DNA of 29,615 bases. It comes from VFJZ01 sp046598415. Lineage in GTDB: Bacteria; Actinomycetota; Thermoleophilia; Gaiellales; F1-60-MAGs149. The notes below the pieces were generated by a model, which was not told the origin of the DNA, made no database searches, and saw nothing but the letters and a program-made list of their open reading frames with translations. Position numbers and translations under genes: made by a program. Positions 1 to 7,206 of this stretch are shown in pieces; the stretch's first letter is position 1, and every line of letters starts with the position of its first letter. Location of the stretch: NCBI GenBank assembly GCA_046598415.1, contig JBKJIG010000175.1, positions 1-29,615 on the forward strand, given 5' to 3'.

Positions 1-381
1 TCGACGTTCGTGTTCTCCAACGCCACCTTCTTCCCGATGCACTGGCTGGGGCTCGAGGGCATGCCGCGCCGCGTCGCCGACTACGACCCGGTGTACGAGA
101 ACTGGAACCTGTTCATCACGATCTCGGCGTTCTGTCTGGGCGCCGGCATGCTGATCTTCGTCTACAACATGATCCACTCCGCCCGGCACGGCGCCATCGC
201 CGGCAACAACCCCTGGGGCGCGATGACGCTCGAGTGGATGGTCACCTCACCGCCGCCGCTGCACAACTTCGACATCCCGCCGCGCGTGATCGGAGGCCCG
301 TACCGGTTCGGCGAGCCCGACGCGCGACACGCCGTCTTCCCGGAGCCGGCGGTCGTCACGCCAGAGCCTGCCCGCGTCTGA
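1..381 (+). CDS. ctaD: cytochrome c oxidase subunit I, C-terminal part (5' end outside window)
   Basis: Reading frame 1 is open from the first base to a TGA at 379-381, giving about 126 residues with no start of its own. The sequence carries the C-terminal landmarks of haem-copper oxidase subunit I: the FPMHWLGLEGMPRR segment followed by a DYD turn, a last membrane helix (ITISAFCLGAGMLIFVYN), and a cytoplasmic tail with a TLEWM..SPPP..NF motif. In the aa3 enzyme this subunit holds haem a, haem a3 and CuB, but their ligands lie upstream of the window. The part seen covers only the last helix and tail. The gene is convergent with the molybdenum hydroxylase operon and ends just before a strong hairpin. 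Confidence 0.95.
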   Translation, partial: STFVFSNATFFPMHWLGLEGMPRRVADYDPVYENWNLFITISAFCLGAGMLIFVYNMIHSARHGAIAGNNPWGAMTLEWMVTSPPPLHNFDIPPRVIGGPYRFGEPDARHAVFPEPAVVTPEPARV

Positions 382-400
382 GCGGGCGCCGGGAAGGACG

Positions 401-441
401 CGGCGGGGGTGCGTCGCCTCGGGAGCGACGCACCCCCGCCG
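401..441. terminator. bidirectional hairpin terminator between convergent genes
   Basis: Arms 401-417 and 425-441 are perfect reverse complements (17 bp, very GC-rich) around a 7-base loop CTCGGGA. The hairpin lies between the stop of the oxidase gene (381) and the stop of the convergent 2Fe-2S subunit (450). No T-run follows on either strand, as is common in GC-rich actinobacteria, so the terminator role is inferred from structure and position. Confidence 0.8.
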
Positions 442-449
442 GACGTTCG

Positions 450-923
450 TCAGGCGTTCGCGGTCTCGCCGGAGACGCGCAGCACCGCGCGGACGAGGCC
501 GTCGTAGCCGGTGCAGCGGCAGAGGTTGCCCGAGAGGCCGATGCGCACCTCTTCGTCGGACGGCGACGGGTTGGCTGCGAGCAGCGCCGTCGCCGAGATC
601 AGCATGCCGGGCGTGCAGAACCCGCACTGCACGCCGCCCTCCTCCAGGAAGGCGGTCTGCAGCGGCGACAGGTCGTCGCCGTCGCCGAGGCCCTCGACGG
701 TCGTGATCGACGCTCCGTCCGCCTGGATCGCCAGGTACGAGCAGGAGTTGGTCGGCCGGCCGTCGACGAGCATCATGCAGGCGCCGCACTCGGAGTCGTC
801 ACAGCCCTCCTTGGAGCCGGTCAGACCGAGCTGGTCCCGCACGGTGTCGAGCAGGTTCTTGTGCGGATCGACGTCGACCGGGTACGGGACGCCGTTGACG
901 TTCAGGGTGATGGAGTACTTCAT
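450..923 (-). CDS. molybdenum hydroxylase, 2Fe-2S small subunit (CoxS/XdhC-like)
   Basis: This 157-residue protein is the usual length for the small subunit. It has a plant-type ferredoxin domain with a cluster motif at Cys41, Cys46, Cys49 and Cys61. A C-terminal helical domain binds the second cluster through CGFCTPGM (about residues 100-107) and NLCRCTGY (about 133-140). These two 2Fe-2S clusters pass electrons from the molybdopterin site to FAD. The ATG at 923 follows a GAGGT ribosome site and lies 9 bases after the stop of the FAD subunit, so it is the last gene of an L-M-S operon. The motifs are diagnostic of the family; the substrate cannot be read from this subunit. Confidence 0.95.
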   Translation of the reverse strand: MKYSITLNVNGVPYPVDVDPHKNLLDTVRDQLGLTGSKEGCDDSECGACMMLVDGRPTNSCSYLAIQADGASITTVEGLGDGDDLSPLQTAFLEEGGVQCGFCTPGMLISATALLAANPSPSDEEVRIGLSGNLCRCTGYDGLVRAVLRVSGETANA

Positions 924-932
924 CCGGTGACC

Positions 933-1832
933 TCAGACGGCGGCATAGGTGGACGAGGAGGCGGGGATGCCGACATCGGCGCCCCCGGCACGGGCGATGG
1001 CCGTCTCGATCGCGCGGCGCGCGATCACGGCTGCCATGGCGCGGCGGTAGTCGGCCGAGCCGCGGACGTCGGAGATCGGCGCGGCCGCCGATGCCGCCGC
1101 CGCAGCGGCCGCGGTGGCCGCGGCCTTACCGCCGTCGGAGCCGACGAGGGCCTGCTCGGCCTCGGCGACCCGGTGGATGGTCGGAGCGAGCGCGGTGATG
1201 GCGACGCGGGCCGCCGTCACCTTGCCGCCCTCGATCGTGACCGACGCAGCGGCGCCGACGATCGCGATCTCCATCTGGCGGCGGTACTCGAGCCGGACGT
1301 AGGCCGAGCCGGTGCCCGCGGCCTGGGCCGGCAGGTCGACGGCGATCAGCAGCTCGTCGGGCGACGCGATCGTCTTGCCGGGCCCCGTGAAGAGCTCGTC
1401 GATCGCGACCGACCGGTTGCCGCCGGGGCCCTGCAGGACCACGGTCGCGCCGAGGCAGATCAGCGGCGCTCCGGTGTCCATGGCGGGCGAGGCGTTCATG
1501 ACGTTGCCGCCGATGGTGCCGTTGGCCCGGGTCGCGTGCGACCCGACGATGGCCGAGGCGTCGGCGAGGCCGGTGAACCGCTCGCGGATCACCGCGTGCG
1601 ACTCGATCTCCTCGTGCGTGACGAGGGCGCCGAGCCGCAGGCCGCCGCTGGCGGCGGAGATGCCGCGCAACGCGTCGATGCCGTGGATGGCGACGAGCGC
1701 GTCGGGGAGGGGCTTCTTGCCCTGACGGGAGCCGACGACGAGGTCGGTGCCCCCGGCGACGGGGCGGGCCCCGTCGCCGAGCGCCCTGACGGCCTCTTCG
1801 ACGCTCGTCGCCGCGACGTAGGACCCGCTCAC
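933..1832 (-). CDS. molybdenum hydroxylase, FAD-binding medium subunit (CoxM-like)
   Basis: This 299-residue protein is the normal length of CoxM. It has the two FAD pyrophosphate motifs of the family: AGGTDL at residues 26-31 and TIGGN at about 104-108, the latter followed by the usual Pro and Asp. A C-terminal CO_deh_flav_C-type domain includes an Ala-rich stretch near residues 235-250. The GTG start at 1832 overlaps the TGA of the large subunit as GTGA, so translation is coupled. The subunit carries electrons from the 2Fe-2S protein to the outside acceptor. No 4Fe-4S insertion of the 4-hydroxybenzoyl-CoA reductase type is visible. Confidence 0.93.
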   Translation of the reverse strand: MSGSYVAATSVEEAVRALGDGARPVAGGTDLVVGSRQGKKPLPDALVAIHGIDALRGISAASGGLRLGALVTHEEIESHAVIRERFTGLADASAIVGSHATRANGTIGGNVMNASPAMDTGAPLICLGATVVLQGPGGNRSVAIDELFTGPGKTIASPDELLIAVDLPAQAAGTGSAYVRLEYRRQMEIAIVGAAASVTIEGGKVTAARVAITALAPTIHRVAEAEQALVGSDGGKAAATAAAAAAASAAAPISDVRGSADYRRAMAAVIARRAIETAIARAGGADVGIPASSSTYAAV

Positions 1833-4108
1833 GAGCCGGCCTCCTCGGCGGTCGACCAGACGCGCTCGGGCGTCATCGGCAGGTGGTTGACGTGCTTGCC
1901 GATGACCCGGGCGATCGCGTTCGCGACGGCACCCGAGGTGGGTACGCTGGGCGGCTCACCGACGCCCTTCGAGCCCTTCGGCCCGGCGTTCGGCGTGACG
2001 ACCTCGACCCAGTGGATGTCGATCGTCGGTCCGTCCGAGACGGTCATCAGCTTGTAGTCGAGCAGATGCGGGTTGCGCTGGCGGCCGTCGGCGTCGATCT
2101 GGGTGCCCTCGGTGAGTGCCTGGCCGAGGCCCATCATGACCCCGCCGTACACCTGCCCGTCCGCACCGATCTTGTTGACGATCTTGCCCGAGTCGTGCGC
2201 CGCCGCGAACCGCAGCACGCGGACGACGCCGGTCTCGCGGTCGACCTTCACGTGCGCCGCATGCGTGATCAGCTGCGGGGCGAGGAAGGACGAGAGCCCG
2301 AGATCGCCGATGCAGTGCGACGCGATGTCGGACGCGCCGGCCTCGGGCACGTCGCCCGAGCCCTTACCGAGATAGGCCTTGCCGGAGCCGGCCAGGTCGG
2401 TGATGGCGACCGACCGGTCGGGCGAACCCTTGACGCGGATGACGCCCTCGGTGACCTCGAGGTCGGCCGGAGCCGCCTCGAGCTGCTCGGCGGCGTCGGC
2501 GAGCAACTGCTCACGCACCTCGGTGGCGGCACCGATCACCGCACGGCCGTTGTTGAACGTGGTCTGCGAACCGGACGAGCCCATGTCCCACGGGCCCGCG
2601 TCGGTGTCCTGGTAGAGGATCGAGAAGTCCTCCGGCTGCATGCCGAGCACCTCGGCGGCGAGGATCGGCAGGCCCATGACGGCACCCGTGCCCGACTCCA
2701 TCGCACCCGTGATGATGACGCCCGAGCCGTCGCCGTTGAGCTTCACGTACGCACCCGAGGGCACGCCGAACGAAGGCCACCAGCCGCAGGCGATGCCAAT
2801 CGCCTCGTCCTCAGGCAGGTCCTGGCCCCAGCCGATCATCTCCTGGGCCTTCTCGAGCGTCTCGCGCATGCCGATCGCGTCGTAGACCTGCCCGGTGGCG
2901 CCGGGCTGGCCCTCCTCGATCAGCGTGCGCCGGCGCAGCTCGACGGCGTCCATGCCGATGGCCGCCGCGACCTCGTCCATGTGCTGCTCGACGGCCCAGC
3001 AGGCCTGGGGCGCCGTAGGGGCGCGGATCGAGCTGGACGGCTGGTTGTTCGTGTAGACCAGGTGCGAGTCGATGTCGACGTTCTGGATCTTGTACGGGCC
3101 GATCGCGTGCATCGCGGCCATCTGGGCGAAGAAGCCGCCCTCGCCGCAGTACGCGCCGCCGTCGATGACGAGCTTGCCGCGCCGGGCGACGATCGTGCCG
3201 TCGTTCTTCACACCGGTCTCGAGTTCGATGACCATGCCCTCGCGCCGGTGGTCGGGCGCGATGAACTCCTCGTGCCGCGAGAAGACCAGCTTCACGGGGC
3301 GACGGGAGGCACGGGCGAGCGCGGCGACGTGGCCCTCGAAGTGGAAGTCGCACTTGGAGCCGAACCCGCCGCCGAGCAGCGGCACGATGACGCGCACGTG
3401 CGACTCGGGGATCTCGAGCACGGTAGCCACGCCCGAGCGCGCCGCGAACGGCACCTGGGTGGAGGACCAGACCGTGACCTTGTCGCCCTGCCATTGCGCG
3501 ATGACGGCCCGCGGCTCGATCGGGACACCCTGCGAGCAGTCGGCCACGTAGCGGCCCTTGACGACGGCGTCGGCCGAGGCCATCGCCGCCGCGGCGTCGC
3601 CGCGGATGATGGTCGAGTGGCCGAGCGTGTTCTTGTCGCGGCCCATCGTCTCGTCGCCGCTGTAGTCCGACCACGTCTCGTGGATCAGCGTCGCGTTGTC
3701 GGCGATCGCCGCCTCGATATCCGAGTTGGCCGGCAGGGGCTCGTAGTCGACCTCGATCAGCTCGACGGCCGCGGCGGCGATCTCGGCCGTGATGGCGGCG
3801 ACGGCCGCGACCACGTCGGCCTCGAACCGCACGACGTCCTTCGCGAACATCAGCCGGTCCTGCACCATACCGCCGTACCGCACCTCGGGCACGTCGGCGT
3901 GCGTGAGCACCGCGAAGACGCCGGGGAGGGCCTTGGCCTTGGACGTATCGATACGTGTAATCCGCGCATGCGTGTGCGCGGCGTACTTGAACTTCGCATG
4001 AAGCTGGCCGGTCAGGTTCATGTCCGCCGTGTACCGGCCGACGCCCGTGACCTTCTCCTTACCGTCAGGCCGGATGAAGAGTTTCTTCCGCTCCTCGACT
4101 GCCGCCAA
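1829..4108 (-). CDS. molybdenum hydroxylase, molybdopterin large subunit (CoxL/XdhA-like)
   Basis: A 759-residue catalytic subunit of the xanthine oxidase superfamily. Visible landmarks are an N-terminal Ald_Xan_dh_C domain (about 20-125), the GGGFGSK loop that contacts the cofactor, the GSSGSQTTFNN stretch, and KGVGEPP near the C-terminus, which holds the catalytic Glu. The loop that faces the Mo site in CO dehydrogenase (Cys-containing AYXCSFR in form I, AYRGAGR in form II) is here SSIRAPTAPQA. A true form I CO dehydrogenase is therefore excluded, and an aldehyde, purine or other N-heterocycle substrate is more likely. The start is a TTG at 4108, chosen because a GAGGAGGG ribosome site sits just upstream. 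It is the first gene of the L-M-S operon. No maturation genes (coxDEF, mocA) are within view. Confidence 0.92.
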   Translation of the reverse strand: MAAVEERKKLFIRPDGKEKVTGVGRYTADMNLTGQLHAKFKYAAHTHARITRIDTSKAKALPGVFAVLTHADVPEVRYGGMVQDRLMFAKDVVRFEADVVAAVAAITAEIAAAAVELIEVDYEPLPANSDIEAAIADNATLIHETWSDYSGDETMGRDKNTLGHSTIIRGDAAAAMASADAVVKGRYVADCSQGVPIEPRAVIAQWQGDKVTVWSSTQVPFAARSGVATVLEIPESHVRVIVPLLGGGFGSKCDFHFEGHVAALARASRRPVKLVFSRHEEFIAPDHRREGMVIELETGVKNDGTIVARRGKLVIDGGAYCGEGGFFAQMAAMHAIGPYKIQNVDIDSHLVYTNNQPSSSIRAPTAPQACWAVEQHMDEVAAAIGMDAVELRRRTLIEEGQPGATGQVYDAIGMRETLEKAQEMIGWGQDLPEDEAIGIACGWWPSFGVPSGAYVKLNGDGSGVIITGAMESGTGAVMGLPILAAEVLGMQPEDFSILYQDTDAGPWDMGSSGSQTTFNNGRAVIGAATEVREQLLADAAEQLEAAPADLEVTEGVIRVKGSPDRSVAITDLAGSGKAYLGKGSGDVPEAGASDIASHCIGDLGLSSFLAPQLITHAAHVKVDRETGVVRVLRFAAAHDSGKIVNKIGADGQVYGGVMMGLGQALTEGTQIDADGRQRNPHLLDYKLMTVSDGPTIDIHWVEVVTPNAGPKGSKGVGEPPSVPTSGAVANAIARVIGKHVNHLPMTPERVWSTAEEAGS

Positions 4109-4112
4109 CGTT

Positions 4113-4120
4113 CCCTCCTC
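4113..4120 (-). promoter_or_regulatory. strong ribosome-binding site fixing a TTG start
   Basis: On the minus strand the bases read GAGGAGGG, with the AGGAGG core 5 bases before the TTG at 4108. It is the best Shine-Dalgarno match in this part of the window and supports the TTG start of the large molybdopterin subunit. Confidence 0.75.
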
Positions 4121-4139
4121 GGGTCCTTATGTCTGGCAG

Positions 4140-4167
4140 CGCATAGGGTAAGGCCGAACGCTTGCAA
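4140..4167 (-). promoter_or_regulatory. possible promoter of the molybdenum hydroxylase operon
   Basis: On the minus strand TTGCAA (4162-4167) is followed after 16 bases by TATGCG (4140-4145). This would place the transcript start about 25 bases before the TTG start codon. The -10 match is weak, so this is a candidate only. Confidence 0.35.
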
Positions 4168-4234
4168 AACCAACCCTCGGCAGCCCTTTCGGAAACGCGC
4201 GTGACCGCCGAACGTGGGCCTTGCAGCAAACCTC

Positions 4235-4240
4235 TAGGCT
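4235..4240 (+). promoter_or_regulatory. -10 hexamer of a leaderless gene
   Basis: TAGGCT lies 6 bases before the GTG at 4247. A transcript would then begin at or next to the start codon, and no ribosome site is visible. The same arrangement recurs elsewhere in the window, which raises the odds that it is real. Confidence 0.6.
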
Positions 4241-4246
4241 GTCGGG

Positions 4247-4894
4247 GTGTCCGATGCCGACGAACTGCTCGCACTGCCGCTCGGCGAATTGCTCGCTCGG
4301 CTTGCCTCCGACGCGCCCGCACCGGCCGGCGGCGCCCTCGCCGCGATCGCCGCGGCGGGCGCCGCGGCGATGGTCGAGATGGGTGCCAGCCTGACCCGCG
4401 CGCGTGAGCGGTACGCGGCGTACTGGCCCGAGATGGAGGTCACCGGCAACCGGGCGCGCGAGCTGCGCGGCGAGCTGGTCGACCTGGTCGTGGCCGACGG
4501 CCGCGCCTACGCCGGGGTGATCGCCGCGATGCGCCTGCCGCAGGACACCGACGCCGCGCGGCAGCAACGGCGGGTGGCGCTGGACGAGGCGACGCTGGCC
4601 GCCGCCGGCCCGCCGCGGCGCATTCTCGCCGCGGCCGCCGAGCTGGCCGAGCTGGCCGCCGCGGTGGCCGAACGCGGCAACGTCAACCTCGTCGGCGACG
4701 CCACCACTGCCGCCGTCATCGCCGAGTCAGCGGGCCGGGCCGCGGCGATGCTGGTCGAGATCGACGCCGGCATGAGCCGGGCGGCGGGTGCGGCCGAGGC
4801 GCTGCAGGCGGCGCGGGCCGACTCCGTCCGGGCGGCGGCAGCGCGCACGCGCGCACTGTCGGCGGCCGACATGCGGCGGCCGCGCGGACTCTAG
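4247..4894 (+). CDS. formiminotetrahydrofolate cyclodeaminase-like protein (FTCD_C family)
   Basis: This 215-residue, almost wholly helical protein matches the cyclodeaminase/cyclohydrolase family. It has an N-terminal PAPAGGALAAIAAAGAAAM segment (about 25-43), a form of the family's PGGGS..A..G..AAAL signature, and GNVNLVGD (about 143-150), which matches the second conserved patch (GN.N..SD). Such enzymes release ammonia from 5-formimino-THF to give methenyl-THF, or act as methenyl-THF cyclohydrolases (FchA). The sequence does not settle which. The GTG at 4247 is chosen because a -10 hexamer sits 6 bases before it. The gene is divergent from the Mo hydroxylase operon, which would fit N-heterocycle breakdown yielding formimino groups; that link is inference. 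Confidence 0.8.
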   Translation: MSDADELLALPLGELLARLASDAPAPAGGALAAIAAAGAAAMVEMGASLTRARERYAAYWPEMEVTGNRARELRGELVDLVVADGRAYAGVIAAMRLPQDTDAARQQRRVALDEATLAAAGPPRRILAAAAELAELAAAVAERGNVNLVGDATTAAVIAESAGRAAAMLVEIDAGMSRAAGAAEALQAARADSVRAAAARTRALSAADMRRPRGL

Positions 4895-4916
4895 CCTCGG
4901 TCAGCGGTCGACTCGT

Positions 4917-7133
4917 CTAGCTGCGGGCTGCGCCGCTGCGCTTGTTGCCGATGCCGTCGTGGCCCGTCTCGATGACGGTGCAGAGGGCCTCGACCACGGC
5001 CGGATCGAAGTGCGTGCCGGCCGAGCGCCGCAGCTCGCGGAGGGCGCCGCCGGTGCCGCGCGAGCGGCGGAAGGGCGGGTCGGCGGTCATCGCCGAGAAC
5101 GCGTCGGCGACGGCGACGATGCGGGCCTCGACCGGAATCGTCTCGCCGGCCAGGGCGTCGGGGTAGCCCGCGCCGTCGAACCGCTCGTGGTGGTGGCGGA
5201 CGGCGAGACCGGCGGGTGCGAGATCGGCGATGCGCGTGACGATCTCCTGCCCGAGCGCGGCGTGGGTGCGCATGATCTCCCACTCGGCCTCGGTCAGCTT
5301 CTCGGGCTTCGAGAGGATCGCCTCGGGGATGGCGACCTTGCCGACGTCGTGCAGCCAGCCCGCCAGGCGGGCGCGGAGCACGATGTCGTCGCTCAGGCCG
5401 AGCGCCTCGGCGACCGACGCGGATAGCTCGGCGACCTGGCGGTCGTGGTGCTCGGGCATGCCCTCGCGGCCCGCCGCCGATCGGGCCAGGGCCTGGGCGA
5501 TGCGGATGGCGTCGGGCTCGGGCCGGACGATCTCGGCCGCCTCCTCGCCGGCGAGCGCCGTCGTGTTGCGGCCACGCGCGTGCGCGGCCGCGAGCGCCTC
5601 GTCGGCGGTCGCGAGCAGCGCGAACGGGTCGTTCGGTACCGTCGCCCGCGCCGCGCCGACCGAGACGGTCGGCCACAGCTCGCGGCCCTCGACCAGTACC
5701 GGGCCGGTGCAGACGACCTGGCGGATGGCGTCGGCGACGCGGAACAGCGCCTCGTCGGACGGCACGTTCGGCGTCAGCACTGCGAAGCGCTTGCCGTCGT
5801 AGCGTCCGAGCGAGTCGTAGGAGCGCAGCATGGCCTTCAGCCGGCACGCGATCTCGACCAGCACGATGTCGCCGGCGGTCGGCCCGTACTCCTCGTTCAG
5901 CCAGCGGAAGTCGTCGATGTCGACCAGCAGCACCGCCGGCGTCGCGTCGCCGCGCGCGGCCCGGTTCAGCTCGACCTTGAGCAGCTCGATCAGGTGGCCG
6001 CGGTTGTACGTGTCGGTGAGCGCGTCGACCTGCGACTTGCGCTCCGCGTCGGCCCGCGCGTCGACGGCCTCGGCGTTCGCCGTGTGCAGCAGCCCGAGCG
6101 CGTCGCGCAGCTCGACCGTGCGCTGCGTGACCAGGTCCTCGGCGAACTCCAGCCGGCGTGAGGCCTGCTCGGCCATCAGCGCGACCAGCGCGGCAGCCAG
6201 CAGGCCGGCGGCGAGCACGACCCAGGGCAGGGCCTGGCCGCCCGGTGAGGTGGCCGACTCGACCGCGACGAGCCACGTGCGCCCGCCGGCGTCGAGCGAG
6301 CGGGTGACGCCGCCGTCGGGGCGTTCGGCTGACGCGTAGACCTCGCTGGAGCCGTCGGTGATGCGGACGCGCAGCCCGCTCAGGCCGCGCAGTGCCTCGG
6401 CGACCAGCAGCGACGGCTGCATGGTGCCGACGGCGATGCCGGTCAGCGCGTCGGCGCGCTCGCCGGGCGTGGCCAGCGATGCGCCGCGCTGGAACGCGGG
6501 CTCGACCAGCAGCACGGCGCCGGTGGCGTCGGTGCGGGCGGGGGCGGTGACGCGGCCTCCGCCGCCGGCGATCGCCGCCTTGACGGCGTCGGCGACAACG
6601 GGGTCGGCCGCGAGGTCGAGGCCGATCGCACGCGCGTTCTCGGTGGTCGGGGCGACGAAGGTGGTGGGGTAGTAGGTCGCGCGCTCCGCAGCGGTCCGGA
6701 CGTTGCCGTCGGCCTGCTCGGAGATGGTGAAGCCGCGCTCGCGCTCGAAGGCGGAGCGCATCGGAGCGGTCACACGCGGTGCCCACGAGACGGCGTCCAG
6801 CGCCGGGTTCGCGAGTGCGGGCTGGGCGAACTGCGCGAAGTCGTCGATGGTGCGGGCGGTCGAGAAGACGCCGACGATGCCGCGCACGTCGGCGCGCGTC
6901 GCGGCCAGCTGCGCGCGGATCGAGCCGACGGCCTGGTCGGCTGTGCGCGCCCGCTCGGCCGCGGCCTCGCGGCCGGCCGAGCGCTCGGCCACGGCGAAGG
7001 CGCCGGCGGCCAGCAGCGCCAGCACGCCGAACACGATCAGCGTGCGCCGCTGCGGTCTCCAGCCTGCAACGGCGGCCGGCACCGGTTGCCGCTCTCCCTG
7101 TTCCGGCAGCGCCGGTAGCACCTCGCCATCCAC
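4917..7133 (-). CDS. membrane sensor: CHASE - degenerate GGDEF - HD-GYP phosphodiesterase
   Basis: About 738 residues. A first membrane helix (about 31-49) is followed by an extracellular CHASE domain (about 95-270, with W.PRV and YYPTTFV.PTTENARAIGLD motifs), a second helix (about 305-325), a short coiled coil, a GGDEF-fold domain and an HD-GYP domain. The GGDEF signature is replaced by DGKRF (in RYDGKRFAV, about 445-453), so diguanylate cyclase activity is unlikely. The HD-GYP part keeps HDVGK (His595-Asp596) and HHHERFDGAGYP, so c-di-GMP hydrolysis by the C-terminal domain is plausible. The CHASE domain should bind a small ligand outside the cell. I chose GTG 7133, which leaves a short cytoplasmic lead before helix 1; GTG 7121 and TTG 7196 are alternatives. 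The frame stays open to 7448, but that would overlap the divergent gene. Confidence 0.85.
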   Translation of the reverse strand: MDGEVLPALPEQGERQPVPAAVAGWRPQRRTLIVFGVLALLAAGAFAVAERSAGREAAAERARTADQAVGSIRAQLAATRADVRGIVGVFSTARTIDDFAQFAQPALANPALDAVSWAPRVTAPMRSAFERERGFTISEQADGNVRTAAERATYYPTTFVAPTTENARAIGLDLAADPVVADAVKAAIAGGGGRVTAPARTDATGAVLLVEPAFQRGASLATPGERADALTGIAVGTMQPSLLVAEALRGLSGLRVRITDGSSEVYASAERPDGGVTRSLDAGGRTWLVAVESATSPGGQALPWVVLAAGLLAAALVALMAEQASRRLEFAEDLVTQRTVELRDALGLLHTANAEAVDARADAERKSQVDALTDTYNRGHLIELLKVELNRAARGDATPAVLLVDIDDFRWLNEEYGPTAGDIVLVEIACRLKAMLRSYDSLGRYDGKRFAVLTPNVPSDEALFRVADAIRQVVCTGPVLVEGRELWPTVSVGAARATVPNDPFALLATADEALAAAHARGRNTTALAGEEAAEIVRPEPDAIRIAQALARSAAGREGMPEHHDRQVAELSASVAEALGLSDDIVLRARLAGWLHDVGKVAIPEAILSKPEKLTEAEWEIMRTHAALGQEIVTRIADLAPAGLAVRHHHERFDGAGYPDALAGETIPVEARIVAVADAFSAMTADPPFRRSRGTGGALRELRRSAGTHFDPAVVEALCTVIETGHDGIGNKRSGAARS

Positions 7134-7164
7134 GTGCCCCGTATCGGCGGAACCGGCACGATCC

Positions 7165-7198
7165 TTGAACCGGCGTACACCGGCCTTAATTTGCAAAT
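7165..7198 (+). promoter_or_regulatory. promoter with embedded palindromes in a divergent control region
   Basis: TTGAAC (7165-7170) and TAATTT (7187-7192) are 16 bases apart and form a good sigma-70-type promoter for the giant repeat-protein gene, with transcription starting near 7199. The spacer holds the imperfect palindrome CCGGCGTACACCGG (7170-7183, 12 of 14 bases symmetrical). A perfect palindrome ATTTGCAAAT (7189-7198) covers the end of the -10. Both are placed where a repressor would act. The region also lies upstream of the minus-strand CHASE/HD-GYP gene. Confidence 0.55.
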
Positions 7199-7206
7199 AG
7201 TCGTTC

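Noticed and set aside
450..4108. Call as aerobic (form I) CO dehydrogenase
   Set aside because: The Cys-containing AYXCSFR loop is absent; the matching segment is SSIRAPTAPQA.
234..4204. Long plus-strand frames (607 and 773 codons) opposite the Mo hydroxylase genes
   Set aside because: Low-complexity Arg/Gly/Asp/Val-rich sequence with no motifs; the minus-strand genes have diagnostic cofactor motifs.
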